Source: Progne subis subis
Lineage: Eukaryota > Chordata > Aves > Passeriformes > Hirundinidae
Direction of reading: 5' to 3'
Assembly (NCBI GenBank): GCA_022316685.1
Contig: JAKJHU010000994.1
Location: 1-64,000, forward strand
DNA: 64,000 nt
The position numbers were made by a program, and so were the translations under genes. Positions 24,851 through 33,871 of the stretch are shown here, in pieces (the stretch's first letter is position 1; every line of letters begins with the position of its first letter). Under the pieces are notes generated by a model, which was not told where the DNA came from, did no database searches, and saw only the letters and a list, made by a program, of their open reading frames with translations.

Positions 24851-25857
24851 ACAGCACCTGCCACTAGACCAAGTTGCACAAAGCCTCATCTAACCTGACA
24901 TTGAACACTGCCAGGGATAGGGCATCCACAACTTCTCTGAAAAACCCCTCTCCCTGCCTTGCCACCCTCACAGTACAGCATTTGTACCTGTTCTGTAATA
25001 GAAACCTGCCCTCTTGCCATTTAAGGCCATTCCCCTGTGTCCTATCATTCCAAGGTCTTGTATATATTTTGTATCAGCCTTCTTATAACCCACTTTCAGT
25101 GCAGGAAGGATGCCCTAAGTGTTGCCAAAGCCTTTTTTCCAGGCTGAAAAACCCCAGCCCTCCCAGCTTGCCTTTCTAGGAGAGGTTCTTTAGCCCTTAT
25201 TGCTCCTCTGGAGTCATTTCAGCAGGTTCATGTCCGTCTCATGTTGGAGGCCCCAGAGCTGGAGACAGCACCCTGCCTCCCAGGAAAACTATTCAGTTCC
25301 CTGTGGATATTTAAGACACGTCATTTCGTGGTCTTCCACGTCTCCAGGTAGATGATACTGGAATTTACTTTTTTTAGGAATGTAGGAGCATTTGGGATGC
25401 TGGCAAAAGGAACTGCCCTAAGTAAAGGTCTTTAGTTTTTCCAGAGAGGAAAGGTTCTCCTAATGCAGCCTCTCTTTTTTTCCCCTCTTCTTGTGTTTTT
25501 TTCTTTTTTGTTGTTTAATTCTGATTGCTGAACTTAGTTTGAGCACTAAATCACTTATACAAAAAGGCAATCAGGAGTTATAGCTGCAGTCCTAGATTTT
25601 AATGTCAGATAAACAAGATGCAGCATCACACCATTATTTCATTTTAATATTACATTAACATATTTCCTCATGGAACTGGTGAAGAGCAACTAAATGCTGT
25701 TTTAGGGCAGGAAAAATAGCAGAACGTGAATTGGGTCTGTTCTTCAGCAATAGCAGACCTTTGAAACTAAACTCACAGCTCAGGAGTGCAAACTTAAGTG
25801 CAATAAAGCTCTGTGGATATAAAAACACTTCACACTGTCAGCTGAACTCAATGTTGT
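23865..25857. repeat. Right arm of the 1,993-bp inverted repeat
   Basis: Reverse-complement partner of 17,418-19,410, collinear with it (positions sum to 43,275). Local differences are mostly single bases; the part nearest the axis (ERVL, CR1) looks more similar than the outermost 250 bp. The outer boundary falls 91 bp from the C5-like exon, so the arm includes intronic-looking DNA next to that exon but not the exon itself. Confidence 0.93.
24851..25279 (-). mobile_element. CR1 LINE 3' region (right-arm copy)
   Basis: Antisense partner of the CR1 at 17,996-18,424: 'cctgccactagaccaagttg', 'gggatagggcatccaca', 'cagtacagcatttgtacctg', 'ccagagctggagacagcaccc'. The junction with integrase sequence on its left is the same as in the left arm. 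Confidence 0.85.
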
Positions 25858-25948
25858 GCTGCATTTCAGTGCGGTCATAATTTTCTTTTCTAGTTCTATT
25901 CACATTTGCAGAAGTATTAAGAAAAATTTCAATTCAAGAGCAACTTAC

Positions 25949-26075
25949 CCATAGACTCCAACACTGATGCCACAATATAGAAATAGGACCCGTCCAGTGC
26001 TTCCAGACTGTCAAACCCTAGAGAACTTGCTGCTTTCTTACTGTTAAAACTTATCTCAGCAACTCCATTTTCAAT
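25949..26075 (-). CDS. C5: Single exon of a complement C5-like protein (MG3 domain)
   Basis: On the minus strand a 127-bp open exon lies between a strong acceptor (a pyrimidine-rich tract ending 'ttttccgtttccag', just above 26,075) and a consensus donor GTAAGT (25,943-25,948). It starts in phase 0, encodes 42 full codons and leaves one base. Visible blocks are 'IENGVAEISF', 'SLGFDSLEALDGSYFYIVAS' and 'VLESMG'. Their spacing of NG.A...F, SLE.L, Y.YI and V.ES.G matches the third macroglobulin (MG3) domain of complement C5, a secreted plasma protein whose cleavage gives C5a and C5b. From memory, roughly two fifths of the residues agree with mammalian C5; another C3/C4/C5/alpha-2-macroglobulin relative is possible. 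I found no other convincing C5 exon in the window, so this is either part of a gene with very large TE-filled introns or an isolated copy. The exon has no visible lesion. Confidence 0.6.
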
Positions 26076-26515
26076 CTGGAAACGGAAAACAGAAAGCATC
26101 ACTTGATAATCAATGATTTAGAAATAATACACAGACCACATGCAGATTCACTATGTTTCTGTTCATTGTCTGTTTTCAGAGGAACTCAAAGGTGGAGATG
26201 TGCTTCAGAAGAATTCCTTATTCCCTAAAATTATCTTCTGTTAATCCACCCGTGGCACACATTGCAAAGTTTGGGTGCAGGTTCAGCAAGAAGTAAGGAT
26301 AACACAGATATCTTCAGTAAATGAGGAAAAGGGATCATTAGTGTAGAACATCCTCCCCAGAAGAAATCAATACCACGTTGATCTGCTGGTCTCCATTTGA
26401 TTTCAGTTATTCTGTAACAGATAGCATTGAAGCTATTTCATAGAAATTTCAATCCCAGATTGAAAGGCCATTGTCTCAGATGCTGCCTTTGAATTTCATT
26501 TCCAAGAGCATTTCT

Positions 26516-27227
26516 TGTGGCTGGTTCTGTCCCCGCACCAGGCAGACGCTGACCTCCGGCTAGCTCCGGTCAGCACAGCTACAAGACGTTCCCAGTTCAG
26601 ATACGCACGCAGGTTATCTTTACCTGCTGGCTCGGCTTCTCAGCAGCAGCTGTACCAAATAGCATCGTGACAGCAGTGGCAGTAAGAATAGGTTAGCTCT
26701 CAGTTTAGCAGGTTAAAAGATGTTTATTCTGGCCAAGCTGTGGGAGTCCCACAGCTGGTCCAAACCACAGGCCAAAGAGGCCAGGGAGCGAGAGAGGAGA
26801 GCAGAGCAGAGCAGAGCGGATTTGAATCTCCCTCCTCCACCTTATAAGCGGGGGAGGGGTTCAAGGGAGGTTACAACAAGACTACAAATCAGGGGATTCA
26901 GGGGGTAACAAAGTGTGCCCACCCCCAAGCCTCGGACCACTAAAATCCAGAGCCAAAGGAATTCCCCCCAGGCTACCTATCACCTGAAGCCCTCTCCGTA
27001 TGATTGCTCAATCTTGGGGAGGGGTCCCAAAGTTATAGACAGGCTTCCCCAGAGCCGGGGGGGGCAGAGGGGATGTTCCAAGTCAGGTGAGGGGTGGGAG
27101 GACTGACACAAAACACCTTATTATACAGAAAACACAAAAGGGTTAGAGAACTGGGAATACAGTGAAATGAACTGTAACATAAACTTCCTTATAAAAACCT
27201 AATAAAACAATTCTGGCACCGCCACAA
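26516..27227 (-). mobile_element. LTR-like element with perfect inverted ends and 9-bp flanking repeats
   Basis: The 712-bp block begins TGTGGC and ends GCCACA (perfect inverted 6-mers with TG...CA) and is flanked by AGCATTTCT at 26,507-26,515 and 27,228-27,236. In minus orientation it has a TATA box (plus strand 'ccttataagcg' at about 26,840) and, about 120 bp further on, an AATAAA (plus strand 'tgtttatt' at about 26,720). That order is expected of an LTR. No internal retroviral sequence adjoins it, so it is probably a solo LTR. Confidence 0.78.
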
Positions 27228-27379
27228 GCATTTCTCTGCCCCTGATGCCAGTGTTACGCAGGAAAATTCCACACTGGGGAGCTGTGGACGCAAATCACAA
27301 CTTGAGGCCTATTCTCGCCAAATTTGATGGAAAATCTTCAGTGGGATTGGATCAGTTCAGAATTATGCACTTGCATTCT

Positions 27380-27560
27380 ACACAGACTGGACTCACTGCC
27401 CAGAGTACAGTTCAGATTTTCCCTCCATGCAGGTGACACCAATCCAGACTCCATGAGCAATCCAGCCTTGATTTTCTTTTCCCCTTTGCCGACTCCATTC
27501 CAGTTTCCAGGAGAAAGCCAGTCTGGGTTTTTCCTCCAACTGGGGCGGGTCCAGCCCAAG
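27380..27560 (-). repeat. Degenerate units of the 55-bp satellite
   Basis: Blocks such as 'actccattccagtttccagg', 'agccagtctgggtttttcc' and 'ttttccctccatgcaggtgac' are diverged reverse complements of the satellite unit tandemly repeated at 44,490-45,208. About three units can be traced. They sit just left of the NUMT junction. Confidence 0.6.
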
Positions 27561-27565
27561 GGACC

Positions 27566-27609
27566 GGTTCTAGGTACTATCTAGAACCGCGGTTCTAGGT
27601 ACTATCTAG
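27566..27609. repeat. Short direct repeat with an 18-bp perfect palindrome
   Basis: 'ggttctaggtactatctag' occurs at 27,566-27,584 and again at 27,591-27,609. Where the copies meet they form the perfect palindrome CTAGAACCGCGGTTCTAG (27,581-27,598). This lies within about 10-20 bp of where mitochondrial similarity begins. Confidence 0.9.
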
Positions 27610-27616
27610 GTCAGTG

Positions 27617-27762
27617 GAACCTGACCAAATCTCCACCCCCTCCCCCCCCCCCAGTCCTATCATGCTGACTCCTTCCTCTAATACTGATAGCAAGCCAAAA
27701 TCACCTGGAACAAGGAGCCCCCCATCCGCAAACAAATTTGTGTCACAACACTAATCGTAGTT
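27617..27762 (+). pseudogene. ND4: NUMT, left part: mitochondrial ND4 segment
   Basis: The stretch 'ctgaccaaatctccac', a C-rich run (27,636-27,651), then 'agtcctatcatgctgactcc', 'agcaagccaaaatcacctgg' and 'ccatccgcaaacaaatttg' is avian mitochondrial ND4 sequence, NADH dehydrogenase subunit 4, in sense. It uses the mitochondrial code and cannot be translated in the nucleus. It stops abruptly at the 5' LTR of an inserted retrovirus and resumes at 30,963. The expanded C run is a change from mitochondrial ND4. Confidence 0.88.
27757..27762. repeat. Left target-site duplication of the ERV
   Basis: GTAGTT immediately before the LTR; its partner ATAATT is at 30,963-30,968. The two mismatches are both G/A transitions. 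Removing the ERV plus one copy restores a continuous ND4 reading across the site. Confidence 0.78.
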
Positions 27763-28107
27763 TGTTGTAATGCGTTCACTGGGTTTCTATTGCATCAGAT
27801 TTATAACTTTTTTTCTATTTGTCCTTGCCCAGCAGTGCCCATCTCCCCCACAATGAAATGGAACCTAACTCTCTTCCCCTGCCGCTTCTCCCTTACTGGG
27901 TGCTGCCTCTGGGCCCTGCCCCCTGGGGAAAAAGCCCCAACAGGGGAGGCGCCAGCTCTCTCTGGCATTGGCCATTCATTGAGAAAGGTCACCAGCAAAG
28001 CAGGCAGGACTTGAGAATCAAAGCTGTAAAATCCCACCTGGTGCCAGAGAGCAGACTCTCTCACTTTTGCCATCAGCGGTCGTCTAGTCTCATAGGGAAA
28101 TTCTATA
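27763..28107 (+). repeat. 5' LTR of the NUMT-borne ERV
   Basis: 345 bp, beginning TGTTGTAATG and ending TTCTATA (the expected CA end has become TA). It matches the 3' LTR at 30,643-30,962 over its length but has about 25 extra bases near 27,990-28,015. The differences between the two LTRs show that the insertion is not recent. Confidence 0.92.
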
Positions 28108-28109
28108 AC

Positions 28110-28127
28110 TGGCGTGCAATGTGCGGC
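28110..28127 (+). promoter_or_regulatory. Primer-binding site, tRNA-Lys-like
   Basis: TGGCGTGCAATGTGCGGC, two bases after the 5' LTR. It agrees with the tRNA-Lys-type site used by many betaretrovirus-like elements at about 14 of 18 positions, by my reading. Confidence 0.7.
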
Positions 28128-28817
28128 TCCAAGCCACAAAAGGTTCCCAAAAAGCTGGAAGAACCACTTGTGGAGCACGTGGCCCAGGAATCTCACGCAG
28201 CTACGTGAGCCACGACACGTAGCCCAACCACACAGAGACAGACCTATCAGCCTTGGCGTTTGCTGCAGAGTCTCCCAAACACAGGATTCTACAGGCCAGG
28301 GCTACAGTTTCCTCCTTTGCACTCAAAAAACCCATCAGAATGCTGCGAAGAAGCCCCTGGAATGGCAATCTGCTCCCAGAGAAGGTGACCACACGTTTGT
28401 GGAAATATGACCCTGGGAACAGAGACGGGAAGCTCTTTTTGCACCAAAAAGGGTCAGTCTCAGGCAAAAGGAGTGATTGGGAAAGAAAGGAAAGGAACAC
28501 TGGAATTATGGCGAGTACCACTTTCAGTTTTCTAAGGGAAAATCATTTTCAGAGGTGGTGTTCCTCAGGTAAAAATGTTTTTGCTTTCAGAGAGAACCTT
28601 CCAAGTGCTTTAAGGGCACGCTTCTTTCAGCAGCCTGGGGGGGTGGAAAAGGAAACTGTTTCCCCTTTTGGCTTTTTTGTTCTCTCCAGCGAGCTTTTTT
28701 TTCCTTTCAGTTTCTCAGTCACAATAAAGAGGCCACAGAAACTCAAAATCTGAGCCAAAAATGGGTGCTAGGCTGCCTGTGTCTCACAAAATGGTCTATT
28801 AACATATTTCATATGTC
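28128..28817 (+). other. ERV leader region
   Basis: Untranslated leader between the primer-binding site and the first gag start. The 166-residue open frame at 28,253-28,753 shows no gag-like feature and is probably a chance frame. A gag splice donor was not identified. Confidence 0.6.
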
Positions 28818-29833
28818 TTGGATGACGGCAAGACCCATTATTCAAAGAAACAGCTTAAAAAATTAACTCTGTGTTTGTTTTCTTGGTTTCCACACTTATC
28901 ATTAGAGCAAATAAGCTCCCCAGAATTTTGGGAGGCTATAACAAAAAAAATAGTTGAATCTGGCTCCTCTAATAACAAAGAAGATGCGAATTTTGCTTTT
29001 TATAGCTTAAAAGCTAGGTTTTCATCGCAAAAGCAAAATAAAAAGGAAAAAAAAAGCCAGTTCTTTGTGACTTTTCCCCAGCTTGTACCTTTGCAGGCAG
29101 TCCGAGTGCTCAAACCTTCCATCTTAGTGGTCCCCAGGTGGGGAGGAGGGGTCACAAGATGGAGGGGATTCCTCTGTTCAAAGTGGCCAAAGCCATGAGC
29201 TCCCGAGGCATGAGGAGCCTCTCCCTTTGTCTGTCCCCCCTTCCCGCAATTCCTTCTTCTCCCCAGACACCTCCTTCCCTTCGGTGCTGCCCCTGGCACT
29301 GCCCTCTCCCCTCAAACCTCTACCCCCCGACTCTGCCGTGTGTGACTCAAGCCTCCAGCCCCTCCCTGCCCCTGCTTCCCATGGGTTCCCTGCCTACAGT
29401 CCCAGTTCCCACGCCCCGGAGGGAATGGGGGGAGCCAGGAACCAATCCCAGCTTTTCTGCCATCCCTTTCACATATCAACAATCAAAAAGAGGGAGTGCT
29501 GTCCACAGTAATTGGGATCCCTTCCCCCAACAAGCCATTCAGGGCTTATGCAAAGCTCAGACCAAATTTAAAGATGAAAGAGAATACTTCTGCAAACGTT
29601 TGAAAGCAAGTTTAGCAAGAAATGCTACAGTTCCCTTGGACCTCCAAAAAGATTTGCTTCCGGAGCTTTGGCAAAATCCTGAAATGGCTGTTGATAATAA
29701 GAATCTGCCAATTCAATTAGCAACCCAGCCCAATGAGTCTTTCCAACCTTACAGTAAAATAAAGCAGCTTCCATCAGAACCTTTAGGAACATTTGTGGAG
29801 CGGTTAACCCGAGCTATCGAGTTACAAGAATGA
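28818..29833 (+). pseudogene. ERV gag, matrix to capsid, frameshifted
   Basis: The first frame (28,818-29,198) starts with Met and contains a matrix-like block 'LCLFSWFPHLSLEQIS' plus 'FWEAITKKIVE', in the manner of betaretroviral matrix proteins. A second frame (29,138-29,833) begins Pro-rich and ends with capsid sequence: 'AIQGLCKAQTKFKDERE' and a major-homology-like 'PLGTFVERLTRAIELQ'. The frame change near 29,140-29,200 and the stop at 29,831 break the gene. Gag would form the virus core; this copy cannot make it intact. Confidence 0.85.
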
Positions 29834-30300
29834 AGGAGCCCAGGAAGAGGTCCAGGAGGAGATGGCTCTGGCTGATGCAGACAAACAGAGCAAGGCAGCC
29901 ATCCTCAGCCTGTCTATAGAAGCGGCTCCAACTTTACGTGACATGCTCCAGGTGTGTGCCAGGAAGATTCCCTTCAGAAAAGCTCATCCAAACCACAGCT
30001 CCAGAGTCAAGCCGCCACAAAAAGCTGCCGCTGCAGACACTGTGCTTCCTGTACTTTTGCCACGGCCACCGCCCAACAGAGGAACAACGTGTCTCCTGTG
30101 CGATCAGGCTGGACATTGGCTATCTCAATGCCCTTTAAACAAGCAATTTCTGGACTTTCGGGACAATGGGGGCAGGAGGTCTCAAAGGTCCAAAGGGAAT
30201 TTTTCAAAAACACTAGAAAATGTAAATGTTAAACTGAATAATCTTGATTTAACCAGTTCTGCCTTTCAGCAAAATCCACCGGATATGACAGTAAAGGATC
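29834..30300 (+). pseudogene. ERV gag, capsid end and nucleocapsid
   Basis: A third frame (open from 29,862) continues the capsid C-terminal part ('SIEAAPTLRDMLQVCARK') and has a complete CCHC zinc knuckle, 'CLLCDQAGHWLSQC' (C-x2-C-x4-H-x4-C, about 30,090-30,131). One knuckle is visible. It is out of frame with the preceding capsid part. Confidence 0.85.
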
Positions 30301-30629
30301 CAGCCACCAGAGAAACAAAACGTCCTCATGATCAGGTCACCTGGGGTCGTGGGTATGTCTATGTGTCCACTGCCCCAGATCTCAAGTGGGTGAAACCTTT
30401 CATCCTGAAAACTGCAAAACCACCTGCAGAGGGCCCACAAGTGGCCAGTGCTGCCTGGAGGAGGAGAAAGCGCCCAACCTTCTCCTTCTAATTATCATCA
30501 TTCCTTAACAGCGGTTTTCTAAACAGTTTGCACTAGAAGAAATTTATCTTTTGCAATGGTAAAGGTAACTCAAGGTCCAAACTCTGAGCAGCTCCCACCA
30601 ACTGAGCCTTCCTCCTTCTTAATTTAATA
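30301..30629 (+). pseudogene. ERV pol end (integrase C-terminal-like) after a deletion
   Basis: The same open frame runs into 'VTWGRGYVYVST' and 'LKWVKPFILK', which resembles the extreme C-terminal region of integrase (compare 'MGRGYACVST' in the provirus at 58,451-59,020). Everything from protease to the integrase core is missing, so a deletion joined gag to the end of pol while keeping the frame open to 30,491. Confidence 0.65.
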
Positions 30630-30642
30630 AGAAAAGGGGAAA
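30630..30642 (+). promoter_or_regulatory. Polypurine tract
   Basis: AAGAAAAGGGGAA directly before the 3' LTR start (30,643), where plus-strand DNA synthesis would be primed. Confidence 0.88.
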
Positions 30643-30962
30643 TGTTGTCATGCATTCATTGGGTTTATATTGCATTGGATTTGTAATGTTTTTTCTATCT
30701 GGCCTTGCCCAGCAGTGCCCATCCCCCCCCACACTGAAATGTCACCTAACTCTGTTCCCCTGCCGCTTCTCCCTTACTGGGTGGTGCCTCTGGGCCCGGC
30801 CCCCTCGGAAAAAGCCTCGAAAAGGGAGGGGCCAGCTCTATCTGGCATTGGCCAGTCATTGGGAAAGGTCTCCAGCAAAGCTGTAAAATCCCACCTGGTG
30901 CCAGAGAGCAGACTTTCACTTTTGCCATCGGCGGTCGTCTAGTCTCGTGGGGAAATTCTACA
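30643..30962 (+). repeat. 3' LTR of the NUMT-borne ERV
   Basis: 320 bp, beginning TGTTGTCATG and ending TTCTACA. It keeps the proper TG...CA ends and is followed by the right target-site copy (30,963-30,968) and then ND4. Confidence 0.93.
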
Positions 30963-32037
30963 ATAATTCAACCCTTCATCCTCCTAGCCTTCTCAGCCTC
31001 ACAACTAATACTCTTCTACATCGCATTTGAGGCCATCCACGTCCCGACCATGATCCTCATCACCCAGTGAGGGAACCAGCCCAAACAACGAAACACCGGC
31101 ATTTACCTCCTATTCTACACACTTGCCAGCTCATTGCCCCTGCTCATCGCCATCCTCCACCTACATAACCTAATAGGCACCCTAGACTTCCCAGTCCTCA
31201 GACTTTCACACCCAACAATCACCTCCTCCCGAATAGGCATCGCATCAAGCCTTGCCCTCCTAACAGCTTTCATAGTTAAAGCTCCCCTCTAGGGACTACA
31301 TCTAGGACTCCCCAAAGCTCATGTAGAAGCCCCTATCACAGGATCCACGCTCCTCGCCCCCCTGCTACTAAAGCTAGGAGGATACGGCATTATACGAATA
31401 ACCATCCTCGTAAACCTAACATCAAACAACCTCCACTACCCCTTCATTACCCTCGCTCTATGAGGGGCACTGAGAACCAGCACCATCTGCCTACACTAAA
31501 TTGACCTAAAATCCCTAATGGCCTACTCATCGGTCAGCCACCTAGGCCTAGGTGTCGCCGCAACCATCATTCAAACCCAATGAGCCTTCTCAGGGGCAAT
31601 AATCCTAATCATCTCACATGGACTGACCTCCTCAATACTCTTCTGCCTAGCCAACACCAACTACGAACACACCCACAGCCGAATCCTCCTACTAACACGA
31701 GGCATGCAACCTCTCCTACCTCTCATGGCCACCTGATGACTACTAGCAAACCTAACAAACATAGCACTACCCACAACAACTAACCTCAGAGCAGAGCTAA
31801 CCATCATCATCGCCTTGTTTAACTGATCTTCACTCACAACCCTCCTCACAGGGGCCGCAATCCTCCTCACTGCCTCATACACTTTAGACATACTAACAAT
31901 GACACAACGAGGCACTCTTCCAACCCACATCACACCAGTCCAAAACTCCTCCTCACGAGAATATCTCCTCAGAGCCCTACACGTAATCCCCATAATTCTC
32001 ATCTTTGAGCCTGAACTCATCTCCAGCACCCCCATAT
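30963..32037 (+). pseudogene. ND4: NUMT: mitochondrial ND4, main part
   Basis: After the duplicated ATAATT, ND4 resumes ('caacccttcatcctcctagc', 'atactcttctacatcgcattt', 'tttacctcctattctacaca') and runs to its normal end just before tRNA-His. Typical mitochondrial features are C-rich, G-poor composition and TGA where the mitochondrial code has Trp, giving stops in the nuclear code. I did not trace every codon for lesions under the mitochondrial code. No promoter or transit-peptide context is present, so this is a nuclear pseudogene. Confidence 0.95.
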
Positions 32038-32103
32038 GCAAGTAGAGTTGAACCAAAACATTGGACTGTGATTCTAAAAAGAGAAGTTAAAACCTTACCT
32101 GCC
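32038..32103 (+). pseudogene. NUMT: mitochondrial tRNA-His copy
   Basis: It starts GCAAGTA and ends TACCTGC, which can pair as the acceptor stem. The anticodon GTG lies in 'ggactGTGattct'. It sits directly after ND4, as in vertebrate mitochondria. Confidence 0.88.
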
Positions 32104-32159
32104 AAGGGGAGGTTGAACCAACAAGAACTGCTAATTCTTGCATCTGAGTCTAAAACCTT
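32104..32159 (+). pseudogene. NUMT: mitochondrial tRNA-Ser (AGY) copy
   Basis: Contains 'caagaactGCTaattcttgc' with anticodon GCT and the D-armless layout typical of this tRNA. Position between tRNA-His and tRNA-Leu agrees with vertebrate mitochondrial order. Confidence 0.85.
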
Positions 32160-32229
32160 ACTTTCAGAGGATAACAGTACTCCAATGTCCTTAGGAGATG
32201 CTCATCCCCATGCAAATCCAGGTGAAAAT
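32160..32229 (+). pseudogene. NUMT: mitochondrial tRNA-Leu (CUN) copy
   Basis: It starts ACTTTCA and ends TGAAAAT, which can form the acceptor stem with a mismatch. It contains 'aggataacagtactcc', anticodon TAG in 'tgtccTTAGgag', and 'gcaaatccaggtg'. ND5 follows immediately. Confidence 0.87.
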
Positions 32230-33395
32230 AACGGACCTGCCATTAGTCCTAAACACCCTCCTACTACTAACCCTAATAACCCTATCCACAACCCATGATC
32301 CTCCCACTCCCATCACCCAACCTTAAAAACAGCCCAGCCACCATCACAAATACAGGAAAAACCTCCTTCCTCATCAGCCTAATCCCTCTATCAAGCCACA
32401 TCTACACAGGGACGGAAAGTCTCATTTCCCTCTGAGAATGAAAATTCATCATCACCTTCAAAAGCCCAACCAGCCTAAAGACAGACTTCTACTCCCTCAC
32501 ATTCTTCCCCATCGCCCTATTCGTATCCTGCTCTAGCCTACAGTTTGCAACATGATACATAGCCTCAGATCCATACATCACAAAATTCTTCTCCTACCTC
32601 CTCCTATTCCTTATCGCTATACTAATCCTAATTGTCGCCAACAACCCCTTCGTGCTACTCTTCGGCTGAGATGGAATGAGCATTAGATCCTTCCTTCTGA
32701 TCAGCTGATGACGTGGCTGAGCAGAAGCTAATACCGCTGCCCTCCAAGCCGTCCTCTACAACCGAGTTGGCGATGTCAGACTTATTCTCTGCATAGCATG
32801 ACTAGCCTACACCTCAAACCCCTGAGAAATCCAACAACACTCCTCCCCTTCCCAAACGCCCACGCTCCCCCTCCTGGGACTCCTTCTGGCAGCAACAGGC
32901 AAATCCACCCCATTTGGCCTCCACCCATGACTCCCAGCCGCCATAGAAGGCCCAACCCCTGTCTCCGCTCTACTCCACTCCAGCATGATAGTAGTGGCCA
33001 GAATCTTCCTCCTTATCCAAACCCACCCTATATTTAACACTAACCAAACTGTCCTCCCTCTCTGTCTAGGAGCTCTTGCCACACTATTTGCCACTATATG
33101 CGCCCTCACCCAGAATGACATCAAACAAATCATTGCCTTTTCCACCTCAAGCCAACTAGGCCTCATAATAGTCACCATCAGACTCAACCTGCCACAACTA
33201 GCCTTCCTCCATATTTCAACTCACGCATTCTTCAAAGCCATACTATTCCTGTGCTCAGGCTTCATCATCCACAACCTCAATGGACAACAAGACATCCCAA
33301 AAATAGGAGAATTACAAAAAAACGTTACCAACAACTACCTCCTGCCTCAGCATTGGCAACCTAACCTTAATAGGAACTCCATTCCTTGCAGGCTT
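32230..33395 (+). pseudogene. ND5: NUMT: mitochondrial ND5, 5' part
   Basis: It begins at the normal ND5 start position after tRNA-Leu and continues through 'ttcgtatcctgctctagcc', 'ttcggctgagatggaatgag', 'aacatcattgccttttcc'-type blocks and 'tcaactcacgcattcttcaaagcc', breaking off at about 33,395 ('attccttgcaggcttct'). The rest of ND5 is absent. The nuclear-code open frame at 32,985-33,560 is ND5 read through into flanking DNA and is not a gene. Confidence 0.95.
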
Positions 33396-33871
33396 CTGGG
33401 GCAGGGGGGGGTGTGTGTCCAGAGCCCAGCAGCAGCAGAGAGTCCATGCTTGCCTACTGTCCAGGGCAGATCCATCAGCTCCAGGCCAACCTTTAAATGC
33501 CCCCCTAGAGGACTGAGGAGTGGTGAAAGAGGTAAGAAACACTGCCTCACCTGGTTTTAATGGCTGGCCCATTATCAGAAGGCATCAGTCTCCCTCTCCC
33601 CTGGAAGGATAAGAGAAGGATAAAACATGTCCCAAAAAACTGCTTTCCACAGATGAAATAGAACACACATTTTTAGGTTACATAATCCAATACATTCAGG
33701 TTCTTGCTCACAGACTCAGAGGGGCAGGGGACAGCACAGGGAGTGAGTTTTTTGCCATGCTTAAATCACTGACACCAGCTACAGGAATTTTGTCATTTAC
33801 TCAGGCTCTGAGCAAGAAGTTACAAAAGGAGAAGCTCACCATTGCACCTCAGCATTCCTACCAAAGACTGC
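33396..33871. other. Gene-free DNA between NUMT and LTR
   Basis: Begins with a G-rich run ('ggggcagggggggg') at the NUMT end. No exon or clear repeat seen. Confidence 0.4.

Larger units (their letters stand above)
27763..30962 (+). mobile_element. ERVK-like endogenous retrovirus inserted in the NUMT (pol largely deleted)
   Basis: A 3.2-kb provirus with two LTRs, a primer-binding site, gag remains with a capsid homology region and zinc knuckle, a short pol end and a polypurine tract. Protease, reverse transcriptase, RNase H and most of integrase are missing between about 30,250 and 30,330, and no env is recognisable. Frameshifts in gag make it non-coding. It splits mitochondrial ND4 sequence and is therefore younger than the NUMT. 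Confidence 0.93.

Noticed and set aside
32985..33560. 191-codon open frame on plus
   Set aside because: It is ND5 of the NUMT read in the nuclear code and run through into flanking DNA.
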